DNA of 35,627 bases from Ectobacillus panaciterrae DSM 19096. GTDB taxonomy: Bacteria; Bacillota; Bacilli; Bacillales; Bacillaceae_G. A program made the position numbers and the translations under genes. How positions within the stretch are numbered: position 1 is the stretch's first letter; every line of letters starts with the position of its first letter. The notes beneath the pieces are model-generated. The model had not been told where the DNA came from and did not search any database. It was given only the letters and a program-made list of their open reading frames with translations. Below are positions 20,685-28,195 of the stretch, in pieces. The stretch is taken from NCBI RefSeq assembly GCF_000430785.1, contig NZ_KE387247.1, forward strand, positions 110,301 through 145,927, written 5' to 3'.

Positions 20685-21941
20685 ATGAATTTACGAAAGT
20701 GGGTTATAGGATCCATAGTAGCTGGTGCAATTAGTCTTTCTATTACAGGAGGATTAGCTTATCAATATGTTTCCAAGATGAACAAACAGCTAGATACATA
20801 TGTTTTACCCCATACAATTTTTGAAGGCATACCATTAGGTGGCAAAACAAAACAAGAAGTTCAACAAATCATTCAAAAAAGAGTGGATGAGTTGAATCAA
20901 CAACACCTGAGTTATTCTTTGCAAAACACTACAAGCACTTATACTTGGAAAGATTTAGGGGTCCAATATAAGGGTATGGATGTTGCAGACAAAATCTTTA
21001 AGGAGCAAAAAGGGACTATTACGGAACGCTATAACTTGCGCAAACAAGCTGAAAAAGGACAAACACAGAAAGAATATCATCTAGAAATATACTTAGACTC
21101 TTCAAAATATGAAGCATTTTTGAAAGATAAATACAATGAACTTGTATCGAATCCGCAAAATGCTTCTCTTTCTATTACAGAAACGAATGTCTCCATTACC
21201 CCAAGTAAAGACGGAGAAAAAGTAGATAAAGAAAAGCTGAAAACATTAACGGAAGAAGCAGTGAAAACAATGAATGCCGACATTCAAGTACCGGTTGCTG
21301 CCGTAAAACCGGAGCGCACAACAGAAGACATACAAAATATGGGGATTAAAGAAATCATTGCGGAATATAGCACTCCTACGAGCGGTAGAAATGGGAATCA
21401 ACTGTTTAACGAAATGCGAGCAGCTGGAACGTTAACCGGAGCGCTTGTTGCACCTGATGAGGTATTTAGTTTTAATGGTCACGTTGGAGTAACTGATACT
21501 GCTAACGGATATAAGTTAGCGGCTGTATATGTTAACGGAAAAGTACAAGAAAGTGCAGGTGGTGGCGTTTGTCAAGTGAGTAGTACATTGTACGGTGCTA
21601 TCTTACGTGCAGATCTTTCTATTGTGGAACGAAGCAATCACTCTATGCCCGTTCATTACGTACCGCTGGGTCAAGACGCTACTGTAGCGGATTACGGGCC
21701 GGACTTTAAGTTCAAAAACAATACAGGACATTATATCTACATTCAAGCAGGTATCGAAAATGATGAGGTCGTGATTCGCATCTTTGGAACAAACACAGGG
21801 AAGAGTGTCGATATCTCTTCTCAAGTTGTTAGTGAAACTGATAAGAGTATAGTGGCTGTTACATACAAAACTGTAACACAAAATGGTCAAGTGATTGAAA
21901 GTGGTATACTTAACAAAAGCACTTACAAAAAACATGTATAG
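20685..21941 (+). CDS. VanW-family exported protein (YoaR-like)
   Basis: Cell-envelope protein of 418 residues anchored by an N-terminal membrane segment (VIGSIVAGAISLSITGG). Residues 45-130 resemble the peptidoglycan-binding-4 repeat (LGGKTKQEVQQIIQKRVDE, then YTWKDLGVQYKG). Residues 235-400 are the VanW domain: EYSTPTSGRNGNQLFNEM, PDEVFSFNGHVG, and the highly conserved SAGGGVCQVSSTLYGAIL with its single Cys and RSNHSMPVHYVPLG. VanW is encoded in VanB-type vancomycin-resistance clusters, but its function is unknown, and homologues are common in susceptible Bacillus. Ribosome binding site GGGGGAAG. Nothing here suggests vancomycin resistance. Confidence 0.88.
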   Translation: MNLRKWVIGSIVAGAISLSITGGLAYQYVSKMNKQLDTYVLPHTIFEGIPLGGKTKQEVQQIIQKRVDELNQQHLSYSLQNTTSTYTWKDLGVQYKGMDVADKIFKEQKGTITERYNLRKQAEKGQTQKEYHLEIYLDSSKYEAFLKDKYNELVSNPQNASLSITETNVSITPSKDGEKVDKEKLKTLTEEAVKTMNADIQVPVAAVKPERTTEDIQNMGIKEIIAEYSTPTSGRNGNQLFNEMRAAGTLTGALVAPDEVFSFNGHVGVTDTANGYKLAAVYVNGKVQESAGGGVCQVSSTLYGAILRADLSIVERSNHSMPVHYVPLGQDATVADYGPDFKFKNNTGHYIYIQAGIENDEVVIRIFGTNTGKSVDISSQVVSETDKSIVAVTYKTVTQNGQVIESGILNKSTYKKHV

Positions 21942-21954
21942 AAAAGACATGATC

Positions 21955-22085
21955 TTATGATATGATTCCTTCGGTGTAGATAGCGGCAGAAAAAACATAC
22001 TATCTGCACAGGAGGGATTTTTCTATGGCACGAAAAGGGATTAAATTTTAAAGCTATACAAAAGAAGTAAAATTACAGGGCACTC
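21955..22085 (+). mobile_element. IS3-family (IS150-like) left-end remnant
   Basis: Begins around TGATATGATTCC. It includes an imperfect hairpin GTGTAGATAG / CTATCTGCAC (about 21976-22010), then AGGAGGG and the ATG at 22025. The reading frame gives MARKGIKF, a TAA, then SYTKEVKLQG, which resembles the start of the IS150-type OrfA (MARKGQKFKSYTEEFKLE pattern). Only about 20 codons remain, so the element is dead. Right end not seen. Confidence 0.55.
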
Positions 22086-22262
22086 ACATGTATCCAAGTG
22101 ATGATTTATACTTCGTCAAAAAATACTATGAAAGGTATTGGTTTAGCTTTTTTTGGTACAATAACATTAGAAATACCTTTATATTTTCGTTATTTGATTA
22201 AAGAACCTGTACATTTTTAATGTTCATATTTGCCCATTTTAGGATGAAGGGGAATTTTAATA
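22086..22262 (+). other. Interval after the IS remnant
   Basis: It holds a 30-codon frame at 22128-22220 (MKGIGLAFFGTITLEIPL and on to KEPVHF) with one membrane segment but no ribosome binding site. Possibly the end of a gene cut by the IS. Confidence 0.25.
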
Positions 22263-22475
22263 ATGAACAAAGATGATATTCCGTTTAAAGAACAACAGCT
22301 GGCAAATTGTACTGAAGACCAAACATATAAAGAAAAAGTACCTTGGAAATTAGGCAAGCACCTAAAACATAACCATGTAGAAAAGCTAAATAGGCTGGTA
22401 ACAGATCACCATCAACGTATGTTTCATTTACTGAATAACAAAGGGGCTCATGCAAAACATGATGGAAATATATAA
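22263..22475 (+). CDS. Small hydrophilic hypothetical protein
   Basis: 70 residues, ATG with AAGGGGAAT before it. Sequence MNKDDIPFKEQQLANCTEDQ, then WKLGKHLKHNHVEKLNRLV and HHQRMFHLLNNKGAHAKH. Rich in His, Lys and Asn, no membrane segment or signal peptide. The clustered histidines could bind metal or DNA, which is only a guess. I do not recognise the family. Codon use looks like the host background. Confidence 0.5.
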   Translation: MNKDDIPFKEQQLANCTEDQTYKEKVPWKLGKHLKHNHVEKLNRLVTDHHQRMFHLLNNKGAHAKHDGNI

Positions 22476-22821
22476 GCTATCGATAATCTATATCCAACTG
22501 AATAAAAAAATCGTCTTTTTGTAGTGAGGAAAGAGCATCCGGCGGAGCATAGAAGCGGTCAAACCCTTTTCCTGTCCCATACAAGGATGAGAGAGAGGAA
22601 GCGCGTACAGGCTTTGGTTCTGTATAGCAGCGGTTCATATGTCGAAATTATAACTTATTTATATATAGGCTATATTCATTATCTGCTATTCATACACATT
22701 TTCTTTATATGAAAATGTAAGATAACTACGTATGTTTTCCGAATAATCATATAGTCAGAAGAGATAAGATAGCATATAATGAAAAAGGATTTTGAGAAAA
22801 AAAGCGAGGTGGAACTGTTTT
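22476..22821 (+). other. Interval with a GC-richer scrap
   Basis: Between about 22520 and 22640 the sequence is richer in GC (for example CATCCGGCGGAGC) and open in one frame, but gives no recognisable protein. Probably a fragment of an older gene. Confidence 0.25.
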
Positions 22822-22932
22822 ATGTGTAATCCGAGCACAGGAGAGTCGGACATAGCACCGACACCAGAGGAAGTCATACAACTGAATATCCGAGGCGGAT
22901 TACTACGTAAAAATAGTTACCGCTTCATATAA
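22822..22932 (+). CDS. Possible 36-residue peptide
   Basis: The ATG at 22822 follows GAGGTGGAA. The product MCNPSTGESDIAPTPEEVIQ then LNIRGGLLRKNSYRFI looks coding in composition and ends 44 bp before the DUF1003 gene. Family unknown. The abrupt end may mean truncation. Confidence 0.3.
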   Translation: MCNPSTGESDIAPTPEEVIQLNIRGGLLRKNSYRFI

Positions 22933-22976
22933 ACTTTGGAAAGATGACTTCCTCTATAAGAGAGGAGGTTTGTACA

Positions 22977-23519
22977 ATGGTACAAAAAATCTGGAAGAAT
23001 TTAAAAGGAAAAAAACAAGCACCTGTGAAAATCCAAGGTTTTGACATTGATTTAAACCAAGAAAGCTTAACACGTATTGATCGACTTGTAGATCGCTACG
23101 AGTCAGAAATCCTTCACCAACTTGACAGTGAATACACACAACGAACAAAGTGGGCAGATCGATTAGCGGATAAAATTGCACAGTTTGGAGGTAGTTGGCG
23201 ATTCATCATCTGGTTTGCATGTTTTCTTGCTGGATGGATTATTTGGAATAGCCTGCCTATCACAAAAGGAGCACATTTTGATGCCCCGCCGTTCATTTTA
23301 TTGAACTTATGTTTATCTTTTATAGCGGCATTTCAAGCTCCCGTTATTATGATGAGCCAAAACCGTCAAGCTTCACGTGACAAACATGAATCCGTTATTG
23401 ACTTTGCGATCAATTATAAAGCAGAGCAAGAGATTGATGATATGCAAAGTCGCCTTCACCATATAGAAAGCGAATTAACGGAGATCAAAGAGTTGTTGAA
23501 ACAAATGCAATCAAAATGA
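22977..23519 (+). CDS. DUF1003 membrane protein
   Basis: 180-residue inner-membrane protein of the DUF1003 family. I use the ATG at 22977 because AGAGGAGG lies seven bases upstream. A start at 22944 would add 11 residues and has no ribosome binding site. The N-terminal soluble part (FDIDLNQESLTRIDRLVDRY) is followed by the family core WADRLADKIAQFGGSWRFII, then two membrane helices (IWFACFLAGWIIWNSLPI and FILLNLCLSFIAAFQAPVIM), MMSQNRQASRDKH and a C-terminal coiled coil (MQSRLHHIESELTEIKELL). The QNRQ..RD motif after the second helix is typical. Function unknown. A strong terminator follows. Confidence 0.88.
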   Translation: MVQKIWKNLKGKKQAPVKIQGFDIDLNQESLTRIDRLVDRYESEILHQLDSEYTQRTKWADRLADKIAQFGGSWRFIIWFACFLAGWIIWNSLPITKGAHFDAPPFILLNLCLSFIAAFQAPVIMMSQNRQASRDKHESVIDFAINYKAEQEIDDMQSRLHHIESELTEIKELLKQMQSK

Positions 23520-23541
23520 ATACACCTTTTTTGAAGGAGTT

Positions 23542-23589
23542 AAAAAGCTAATCATCTACACAATATAAGTAGATGGTTAGCTTTTTTTG
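23542..23589 (+). terminator. Terminator after the DUF1003 gene
   Basis: AAAAGCTAATCATCTAC pairs with GTAGATGGTTAGCTTTT (one mismatch), followed by a T-run. Confidence 0.88.
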
Positions 23590-23834
23590 TATTCCATAAA
23601 AATAAAAGGACAACTTTATCAAAGGGTGAAAGCTGTCCAAAATGAGGTCGAATTCATTCATAGGTTGTTTGGATTAGCTGCTTAATCCCCAAGTTAACAG
23701 GATATTGCTGTTCTATGTTTCTAGCACGTTATTTTTTGCCCTAGAACCCTTTTACTCATGATACACCATGAATCTGAATACAATGAAAGAGATGGCATAG
23801 CAAAACCGTTAATTCATATAAGGAGAGGGTAGTT
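23590..23834 (+). other. Upstream region of cotJ
   Basis: A hairpin GGACAACTTT / AAAGCTGTCC (about 23609-23640) has a T-rich side on the minus strand only. GAATACAAT at 23776 loosely resembles a sigma-E -10 element as expected for cotJ, but I cannot see a matching -35. Confidence 0.3.
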
Positions 23835-24062
23835 GTGAATGATAATGCACAAAGTTTTACACGAGTAAAATCCTATCAACCTTATCACAGTCCGTATGAT
23901 CCATGTCCGCCGATTGGTCAGAAGTATTACTTTACGCCGGCGCATTTGTATATAGGATTTCAGCCGTTGAACTTAGAGCAGTTTTCTCCAAAAGAAGCTC
24001 TGAAAAAAGGGACACTTTGGCCTATTTTTTATGATTATTATAAAAACCCGTACAAAAAATAG
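23835..24062 (+). CDS. cotJA: Spore coat protein CotJA
   Basis: 75-residue spore-coat protein, first gene of the cotJ operon, made in the mother cell under sigma-E in B. subtilis. The start codon is GTG at 23835 with AGGAGAGGG upstream. The sequence is rich in Tyr, Pro and Phe: YQPYHSPYDPCPPIGQKYY then FTPAHLYIGFQPLNLEQFSP and a conserved end GTLWPIFYDYYKNPYKK. Needed with CotJC for its own deposition in the coat in B. subtilis. The gene ends 13 bp before cotJB. Confidence 0.93.
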   Translation: MNDNAQSFTRVKSYQPYHSPYDPCPPIGQKYYFTPAHLYIGFQPLNLEQFSPKEALKKGTLWPIFYDYYKNPYKK

Positions 24063-24075
24063 GAGGTAGTGGATA

Positions 24076-24345
24076 ATGAATATGCAGCAATCTTTGCCTC
24101 AAGAGTATTATCAGCTGCTTGAAGAGCTGCAAGCTGCTGACTTTGTACTAATAGAACTTACCTTATATTTAGATACACACCCAGGAGATATAAATGCTAT
24201 TAATCAATTTAATCAGTATGCGCAGTACAGACAAAAAATAAAGCAAACGATTGAATCAAAGTATGGCCCGTTACAGCAATATGGAAACAGCTATTCAGAT
24301 GCCAAATGGAGCTGGAACAGCGCGCCTTGGCCTTGGCAAGTATAG
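24076..24345 (+). CDS. cotJB: Spore coat protein CotJB
   Basis: 89-residue coat-associated protein. EYYQLLEELQAADFVLIELT then LYLDTHPGDINAINQFNQYA is the family core. A Trp/Ser-rich tail (SDAKWSWNSAPWPWQV) follows. Ribosome binding site TAGGAGG. It sits between cotJA and cotJC as in all known cotJ operons. Its exact role in the coat is not established. Confidence 0.93.
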   Translation: MNMQQSLPQEYYQLLEELQAADFVLIELTLYLDTHPGDINAINQFNQYAQYRQKIKQTIESKYGPLQQYGNSYSDAKWSWNSAPWPWQV

Positions 24346-24360
24346 GAAAGGAGTCTTAAC

Positions 24361-24930
24361 ATGTGGATTTATGAAAAAAAGCTTCAATACCCTGTTAAGG
24401 TGAGTACGTGCAATCCAAGACTTGCAAGATATCTTGTGGAGCAATACGGCGGAGCCGACGGAGAACTAGCTGCTGCACTTCGGTATTTGAATCAGCGTTA
24501 TACAATTCCAGATAAAGTAGTTGGTTTGCTGACAGACATCGGAACAGAAGAGTTTGCACATTTAGAGATGATTGCGACGATGATTTATAAGCTTACAAAG
24601 GATGCAACACCAGAGCAAATGCGTGACGCTGGCTTGGATGCGCACTATGCGAATCATGACAGTGCCTTATTTTATCACAATGCAGCAGGAGCTCCATTTA
24701 CGGTAGCTTACATAGCAGCAAAAGGGGATCCAATTGCGGATTTATACGAAGACATTGCTGCAGAAGAAAAAGCTCGTGCAACATATCAGTGGATTATTAA
24801 TATGTCAGATGACCCGGATTTGAATGATGGGCTGAGCTTTTTGCGAGAAAGAGAAATTGTACATTCACAAAGGTTCCGGGAGGCAGTTGAAATTTTAAAA
24901 GAAGAAAGCAATAAAAAAACCGTGTTCTAA
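24361..24930 (+). CDS. cotJC: Spore coat protein CotJC (manganese-catalase-like)
   Basis: 189-residue ferritin-like coat protein of the manganese-catalase family. Metal-ligand candidates: the glutamate in GGADGELAAALRYL, the E-x-x-H of EEFAHLEMIATMI, the glutamate in IAAEEKARATYQW, and the E-x-x-H of EREIVHSQRFREA. Two such pairs make a dimanganese site, so peroxide removal in the spore coat is plausible. The gene closes the operon, 15 bp after cotJB. Length equals the B. subtilis protein. A bidirectional terminator separates it from the convergent YjcZ-like gene. Confidence 0.94.
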   Translation: MWIYEKKLQYPVKVSTCNPRLARYLVEQYGGADGELAAALRYLNQRYTIPDKVVGLLTDIGTEEFAHLEMIATMIYKLTKDATPEQMRDAGLDAHYANHDSALFYHNAAGAPFTVAYIAAKGDPIADLYEDIAAEEKARATYQWIINMSDDPDLNDGLSFLREREIVHSQRFREAVEILKEESNKKTVF

Positions 24931-25014
24931 TAGTTTACTCTATTAATATTTTTAGGAACCACCAATTGTATTACCATTCTTGCTCCGCATCATCTTTCAA
25001 GACGAATGTGTAAA

Positions 25015-25051
25015 ATGGAAAGGACCCTGTGTTTACACAGGATCCTTTTGT
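25015..25051. terminator. Bidirectional terminator between cotJC and the YjcZ-like gene
   Basis: AAAGGACCCTGTGT and ACACAGGATCCTTTT pair with one mismatch, with A- and T-runs outside, so it serves both convergent units. Confidence 0.85.
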
Positions 25052-25064
25052 ATTCCATAATTTG

Positions 25065-25190
25065 TTAGCAGTAGCCGTAACCGTAGCCACCATGGCCACA
25101 AAAACAAGCTGCACCGACGATAATCAGTAGGATGAATAATACAACAATTAAAGCAAAGCTGCTACTAAAGCCAAATCCAGGATTACTCAT
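25065..25190 (-). CDS. YjcZ-family sporulation peptide
   Basis: 41-residue peptide on the minus strand: MSNPGFGFSSSFALIVVLF then ILLIIVGAACFCGHGGYGYG and YC. This is the layout of YjcZ-type sporulation proteins: short polar N-terminus, one membrane segment, a Cys and a Gly/Tyr-rich tail. Ribosome binding site AAAGGAGG sits in front of the ATG at 25190. It is convergent with cotJ, and both are expected during sporulation. Function unknown for the family. Confidence 0.85.
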   Translation of the reverse strand: MSNPGFGFSSSFALIVVLFILLIIVGAACFCGHGGYGYGYC

Positions 25191-25501
25191 ACATTCATGC
25201 CTCCTTTACTCTAAATATGTCGAGGGTAACTTAATGAGCTATCATTACAATATAATCAGGGGGAGCGGCGGATAATGTATCGTATGTTTTTTTATAACTA
25301 TGGAGCTGGTCTGTATTACAAATAGGCATTATAAATGCCATACACCTCTCGTTTTACGATTCCCTCCTGCTCTAAATCCTTTGGTCTTTCTGATAAAACT
25401 CTTCTGCTTTAAGTTTTAAAATGTTTTTACTTGGATATAATAGATGGGTAAGATTAAATTACAGTTTTATGTATTTTTTATATGTTTAGGAGGCAACAAA
25501 A
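25191..25501 (+). other. Upstream region of the cold-shock gene
   Basis: No ORF. TATAAT at 25436-25441 with a weak -35 (GTTTTA, 25413) is a probable promoter, giving a leader of about 55 bases, as is usual for csp genes whose leaders regulate translation in the cold. Confidence 0.4.
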
Positions 25502-25702
25502 ATGGAACGTGGTAAAGTAAAATGGTTTAACAGTGAAAAAGGCTTTGGATTTATTGAGCGTGAGGGTGGAGAGGATGTGTTCGTTCACTTCTCAGCTATT
25601 CAAGGCGAAGGGTACAAATCATTAGATGAAGGTCAAGAAGTTACTTTTGATATCGAAAATGGTCAACGTGGGCCGCAAGCGACAAATGTACGTAAAGTAT
25701 AA
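25502..25702 (+). CDS. Cold-shock protein, CspA/CspB family
   Basis: 66-residue single OB-fold RNA chaperone. Both RNA-binding motifs are intact: KGFGFIE (RNP1) and VFVHFSAI (RNP2). Sequence runs [19 protein letters not shown] and ends [10 protein letters not shown]. It melts secondary structure in mRNA in the cytoplasm. Ribosome binding site TAGGAGG. Several paralogues are usual in Bacillus and I cannot tell which this is. Transcribed alone, with a terminator 14 bases after the stop. Confidence 0.95.
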   Translation: MERGKVKWFNSEKGFGFIEREGGEDVFVHFSAIQGEGYKSLDEGQEVTFDIENGQRGPQATNVRKV

Positions 25703-25715
25703 TCAAAAAAACGAT

Positions 25716-25749
25716 AAACAGACTCGAATTTCCGGGTCTGTTTTTATTT
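25716..25749 (+). terminator. Terminator after csp
   Basis: AAACAGAC (25716-25723) pairs with GTCTGTTT (25736-25743), followed by more T. A second hairpin, CCTGCTC/GAGCAGG, about 25 bases further has its T-run on the minus strand. Confidence 0.8.
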
Positions 25750-26019
25750 TAGCTGAATTAAATAAAAACCTGCTCAAGAAAAGAGCAGGGAGTAAACATG
25801 TAAAAAGTAAAATGTTAGTATTAGTATAGTGTTATTCTTGAAAATAAATACCTGTCACTTATTCAACGAACGGTACGATTTTTCAATATGATGCAATGTT
25901 TTTTTGTTCAACTAATGCGTTCGTTAGCAAAATAAGAAACGAATTGAAAGGTGAGTTTCGGCTCACCTTTTGTTTAGGGGTATTTGTTATGTTTTTTAGG
26001 AGCCCACAGTCGCTTCCTT
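25750..26019 (+). other. Gene-free interval after csp
   Basis: No supported gene. A second terminator-like hairpin lies at 25947-25977 although no plus-strand gene precedes it closely, so a short gene may have been lost here. Confidence 0.3.
25947..25977 (+). terminator. Terminator-like hairpin
   Basis: AAAGGTGAG pairs perfectly with CTCACCTTT around a six-base loop (TTTCGG), with a T-rich tail on the plus strand. Confidence 0.7.
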
Positions 26020-26160
26020 TTACTCACTTGATTGCGTCGTATTGAAAAACTCTGTTTCTTGGACATCGGAATCATTTGTTTTTTTCTTCTTGCCCTTGCC
26101 CATTTTTTCGTCAGACTCGTAGCTTAATTTAAATATTTCCTTGTTTTGCTTTTTTTTCAT
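26020..26160 (-). CDS. 46-residue Lys-rich hypothetical protein
   Basis: On the minus strand, ATG at 26160 with GAGGTGAC upstream. The sequence MKKKQNKEIFKLSYESDEKM then GKGKKKKTNDSDVQETEFF and NTTQSSE is highly charged, with a lysine cluster in the middle. No membrane segment. It resembles the size and polarity of small sporulation or DNA-associated proteins, but I do not recognise the family. The plus-strand frame over the same bases has no ribosome binding site. Confidence 0.55.
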   Translation of the reverse strand: MKKKQNKEIFKLSYESDEKMGKGKKKKTNDSDVQETEFFNTTQSSE

Positions 26161-26490
26161 ACGGGAGTCACCTCGTTTATCATAGTTCCAAATTTTTTTG
26201 TTATTTATTCAAATTTTTTACTAATTGCCAATCGGGCAGGCCCGTTTGTCCACTTTTATGAATATACAGTAGTCAAACTAAGGGGAATTCATTTAAGTAA
26301 TAAGATTCTTTACGATTCTGAAATTTACTCATCCCTGTTCTTATGGATTCTTAGTGTTTACTTACATATATTCAGGCTTTTATACTGGATTTTCTTTTAA
26401 TTAGTAACAACGCTTACCCTGAGTAATAATATAGATCAACATGGGGAAAATACCAAGGACGACCTAATACTTAAAAGGAGGACAAGAAAT
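26161..26490 (+). other. Gene-free interval
   Basis: Very AT-rich. A plus-strand frame to 26400 is hydrophobic by composition only and overlaps the 46-residue gene's start; not supported. The CBS gene's ribosome binding site (AAAGGAGG) is at about 26474. Confidence 0.35.
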
Positions 26491-26913
26491 ATGACTATAG
26501 TACGTGACATTATGACTAAAAATGTTAAGGTTTGTGCACCACATGATTCAGTAACAGCGGCAGCAAAAATTATGCGTGATATCAACTGTGGATCAGTTCC
26601 AGTTTGTGAAGGTAGAAAAGTTGTTGGCATAATTACAGATCGTGATATTGTATTGAATTGTGTAGCTGAAGGAAAAGATTGCAATACCGTTCATTGCCAC
26701 GATTGTATGACTAAAGATCTAATTACTTGTGAACCTGATATAGACGTACATGAATGCGCTCATATAATGGCTGATCATCAAATACGTCGTATTCCTGTTG
26801 TACAAAATGGAGAAATGATAGGTATTTGTGCCATTGGTGATCTTGCAACGGTCAACATTCATGTCAACGAAGCGGGTGCAGCATTAAGTCAGATTTCTGA
26901 ACAACTTCATTAA
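26491..26913 (+). CDS. Two-CBS-domain protein
   Basis: 140-residue protein made of two CBS domains: VRDIMTKNVKVCAPHDSV and GRKVVGIITDRDIVLNCV (first), then CMTKDLITCEPDIDVHECA and GEMIGICAIGDLATVNI (second). Stand-alone CBS pairs bind adenine nucleotides and signal energy state; B. subtilis YhcV is of this type. This one is unusually rich in Cys and His (about eight Cys, with HCHDC between the domains), which might add metal or redox sensing. Excellent ribosome binding site. Monocistronic with its own terminator. Confidence 0.88.
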   Translation: MTIVRDIMTKNVKVCAPHDSVTAAAKIMRDINCGSVPVCEGRKVVGIITDRDIVLNCVAEGKDCNTVHCHDCMTKDLITCEPDIDVHECAHIMADHQIRRIPVVQNGEMIGICAIGDLATVNIHVNEAGAALSQISEQLH

Positions 26914-26990
26914 GAACATCTTGAATATCGCAGGAGTGTAAAATTTCTTAAGATTCTACATTCCAATAAAATACAATTCCATAACAAAAC

Positions 26991-27027
26991 CAAAAAGGCT
27001 TCATCTTCTTCTGAAGCCTTTTTGTTA
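26991..27027 (+). terminator. Terminator after the CBS gene
   Basis: AAAAAGGCTTCA pairs with TGAAGCCTTTTT around an eight-base loop. Confidence 0.9.
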
Positions 27028-27257
27028 TGCTTAAAGTGTCCGCAAAGGTATATCAATTCTCGCGAACATTCATAAAATGATTTTAGGCCTTTACGAACAG
27101 GGCAACTTCCAATCATAACATGTGACGTTCTTGCAAGGAGGGAGGAGTAATAGAATAAAAAAACGGAATAAGTGTTACTGGTATAGTGATAGAGGATGTT
27201 TCTTGTTTAGATGGGCAAGAATACACATCCATCATCGAATCATTAAGGAGAATTATA
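27028..27257 (+). other. Interval before the membrane-protein gene
   Basis: A strong ribosome-binding-like sequence (AAGGAGGGAGGAG, about 27135) is not followed by a usable start. It may mark a lost small gene. Confidence 0.3.
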
Positions 27258-27668
27258 ATGAGAATAATAAGAGGAATAATTGCGATATTTGTTGGACTCA
27301 TGGTCATATCCTTCATTGCAGAAGGAATTGAAATGGTTGTTGTTACGTTGATTCATGGATCATATACAACAGATCAAGCCGTTTACTTTGAGATTCGTAA
27401 TCGTCCAAATGTGATCCTCTTAAAGTTTTTTTATAGCGGCTTGGCTGGTTTACTTGGAGGATATATAGCAGCATGGTTTTCTGGGCGAAATGAAATTAGG
27501 ACAGGAGTCATATTAGCGATCATCCAAACTATTACACTTATTTGGGGGATGATTGCACCCCCTTATACCTACACCCCTATTTGGGTGTGGTTTAGTTTGA
27601 TTATCATTATGTTTCCTGCTGTTACAGGAGGAGCTTGGTTAAGATCAAGACGAAAAAAGAGGAAATAA
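27258..27668 (+). CDS. Four-helix hypothetical membrane protein
   Basis: 136 residues from the ATG at 27258, which has AAGGAGAA seven bases upstream. The frame extends to 27186 but that part is polar and lacks a ribosome binding site. Four membrane segments: IIAIFVGLMVISFIAEGI, LLKFFYSGLAGLLGGYIAAW, TGVILAIIQTITLIWGMIA and IWVWFSLIIIMFPAVTGG, and a basic tail RSRRKKRK. The glycine-rich SGLAGLLGGYIAAWFSGR resembles small GlsB/YeaQ-like or DUF families, but I would not name it. A hairpin terminator follows. Confidence 0.6.
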   Translation: MRIIRGIIAIFVGLMVISFIAEGIEMVVVTLIHGSYTTDQAVYFEIRNRPNVILLKFFYSGLAGLLGGYIAAWFSGRNEIRTGVILAIIQTITLIWGMIAPPYTYTPIWVWFSLIIIMFPAVTGGAWLRSRRKKRK

Positions 27669-27682
27669 AATTGTCTGTAAAG

Positions 27683-27731
27683 TACATAAGGGGAAGATCA
27701 TGACTCTCATACTTCTTCCTTATGTTTTTTC
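27683..27731 (+). terminator. Terminator after the membrane-protein gene
   Basis: ACATAAGG pairs with CCTTATGT, extended by GGAAGA/TTCTT pairing, followed by TTTTTT. Confidence 0.7.
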
Positions 27732-27824
27732 ATTCTAGAGTTCCTTATTGTAAGAGAAACAATCGGTTCATGATTAATTCTAATAATTTGACGAATTTGT
27801 AATAAAGTGTTAAACTTCACTCGT

Positions 27825-27845
27825 AAATCGTAACGTTTACTAATA
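27825..27845 (+). promoter_or_regulatory. Zur-box-like site 1
   Basis: The core CGTAA-CGT-TTACT (27829-27841) preceded by AAAT and followed by AATA fits the AAATCGTAA-N-TTACGATTT-type Zur consensus of Bacillus at most positions. It lies about 100 bp upstream of the deleted DMT gene. Confidence 0.55.
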
Positions 27846-27943
27846 AGGTGTATGATGAGGTGATTAAGCTAATTGTTTAGACGTTTTTAATGCCCCAACA
27901 TAGTGGTATGCAGATATCACATTTTACGAAATAAGGAGGGAAA

Positions 27944-28124
27944 ATGAAAAACGGTGTAATTAGCCTTTTCTAAGGAAGGCATTTCTTTACTTGCACTGCG
28001 AGGCGTCCTGGGCGCTCTTTATCTACTAGCCTATTTCTATACGATTTCTAAAATACCGTTAACGGATGCAAGCATTTTGGTACATATATCTCTGTTCTTT
28101 GCGATTATTCTTTCTGCTTTTTAA
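27944..28124 (+). pseudogene. EamA/DMT-family exporter, internally deleted
   Basis: The ATG at 27944 has AAGGAGGG before it and reads MKNGVISLF before TAA. From 27975 another frame reads EGISLLALRGVLGALYLLAY then FYTISKIPLTDASILVHISL and FFAIILSAF, then stops. The RGVxGxxxL...FYxIxKxPLxDASIL pattern is the fourth-helix region of EamA-type exporters. So the start and one middle piece survive and the rest is deleted. In Pseudomonas the opine metallophore pseudopaline is exported by a DMT protein (CntI). Together with the two Zur-like sites and the importer downstream, this may have been the matching exporter here. That is inference. Confidence 0.6.
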
Positions 28125-28155
28125 TAGCTAGATTCTTAGTAAAATATATAACTTC

Positions 28156-28178
28156 TAAATCGTAAACGTTACGGAATG
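28156..28178 (+). promoter_or_regulatory. Zur-box-like site 2, upstream of the importer operon
   Basis: TAAATCGTAA-ACG-TTACGGAAT has the perfect palindromic core CGTAA-ACG-TTACG (28161-28173). This matches the Zur consensus better than site 1. It is 18 bp before the first gene's ATG at 28196, where binding would block transcription or its early elongation. Confidence 0.65.
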
Positions 28179-28195
28179 GTGGAAGAAAGGATGAG

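Noticed and set aside
20685-21941. Vancomycin resistance locus because of VanW and a D-Ala ligase in the same window
   Set aside because: No vanH, vanA/B-type D-Ala-D-Lac ligase, vanX or two-component genes; the ligase has normal Ddl features and lies 5 kb away with other units between.
26146-26400. 84-codon hydrophobic plus-strand frame
   Set aside because: Hydrophobicity comes from T-rich codons; no ribosome binding site; overlaps the better supported minus-strand 46-residue gene.
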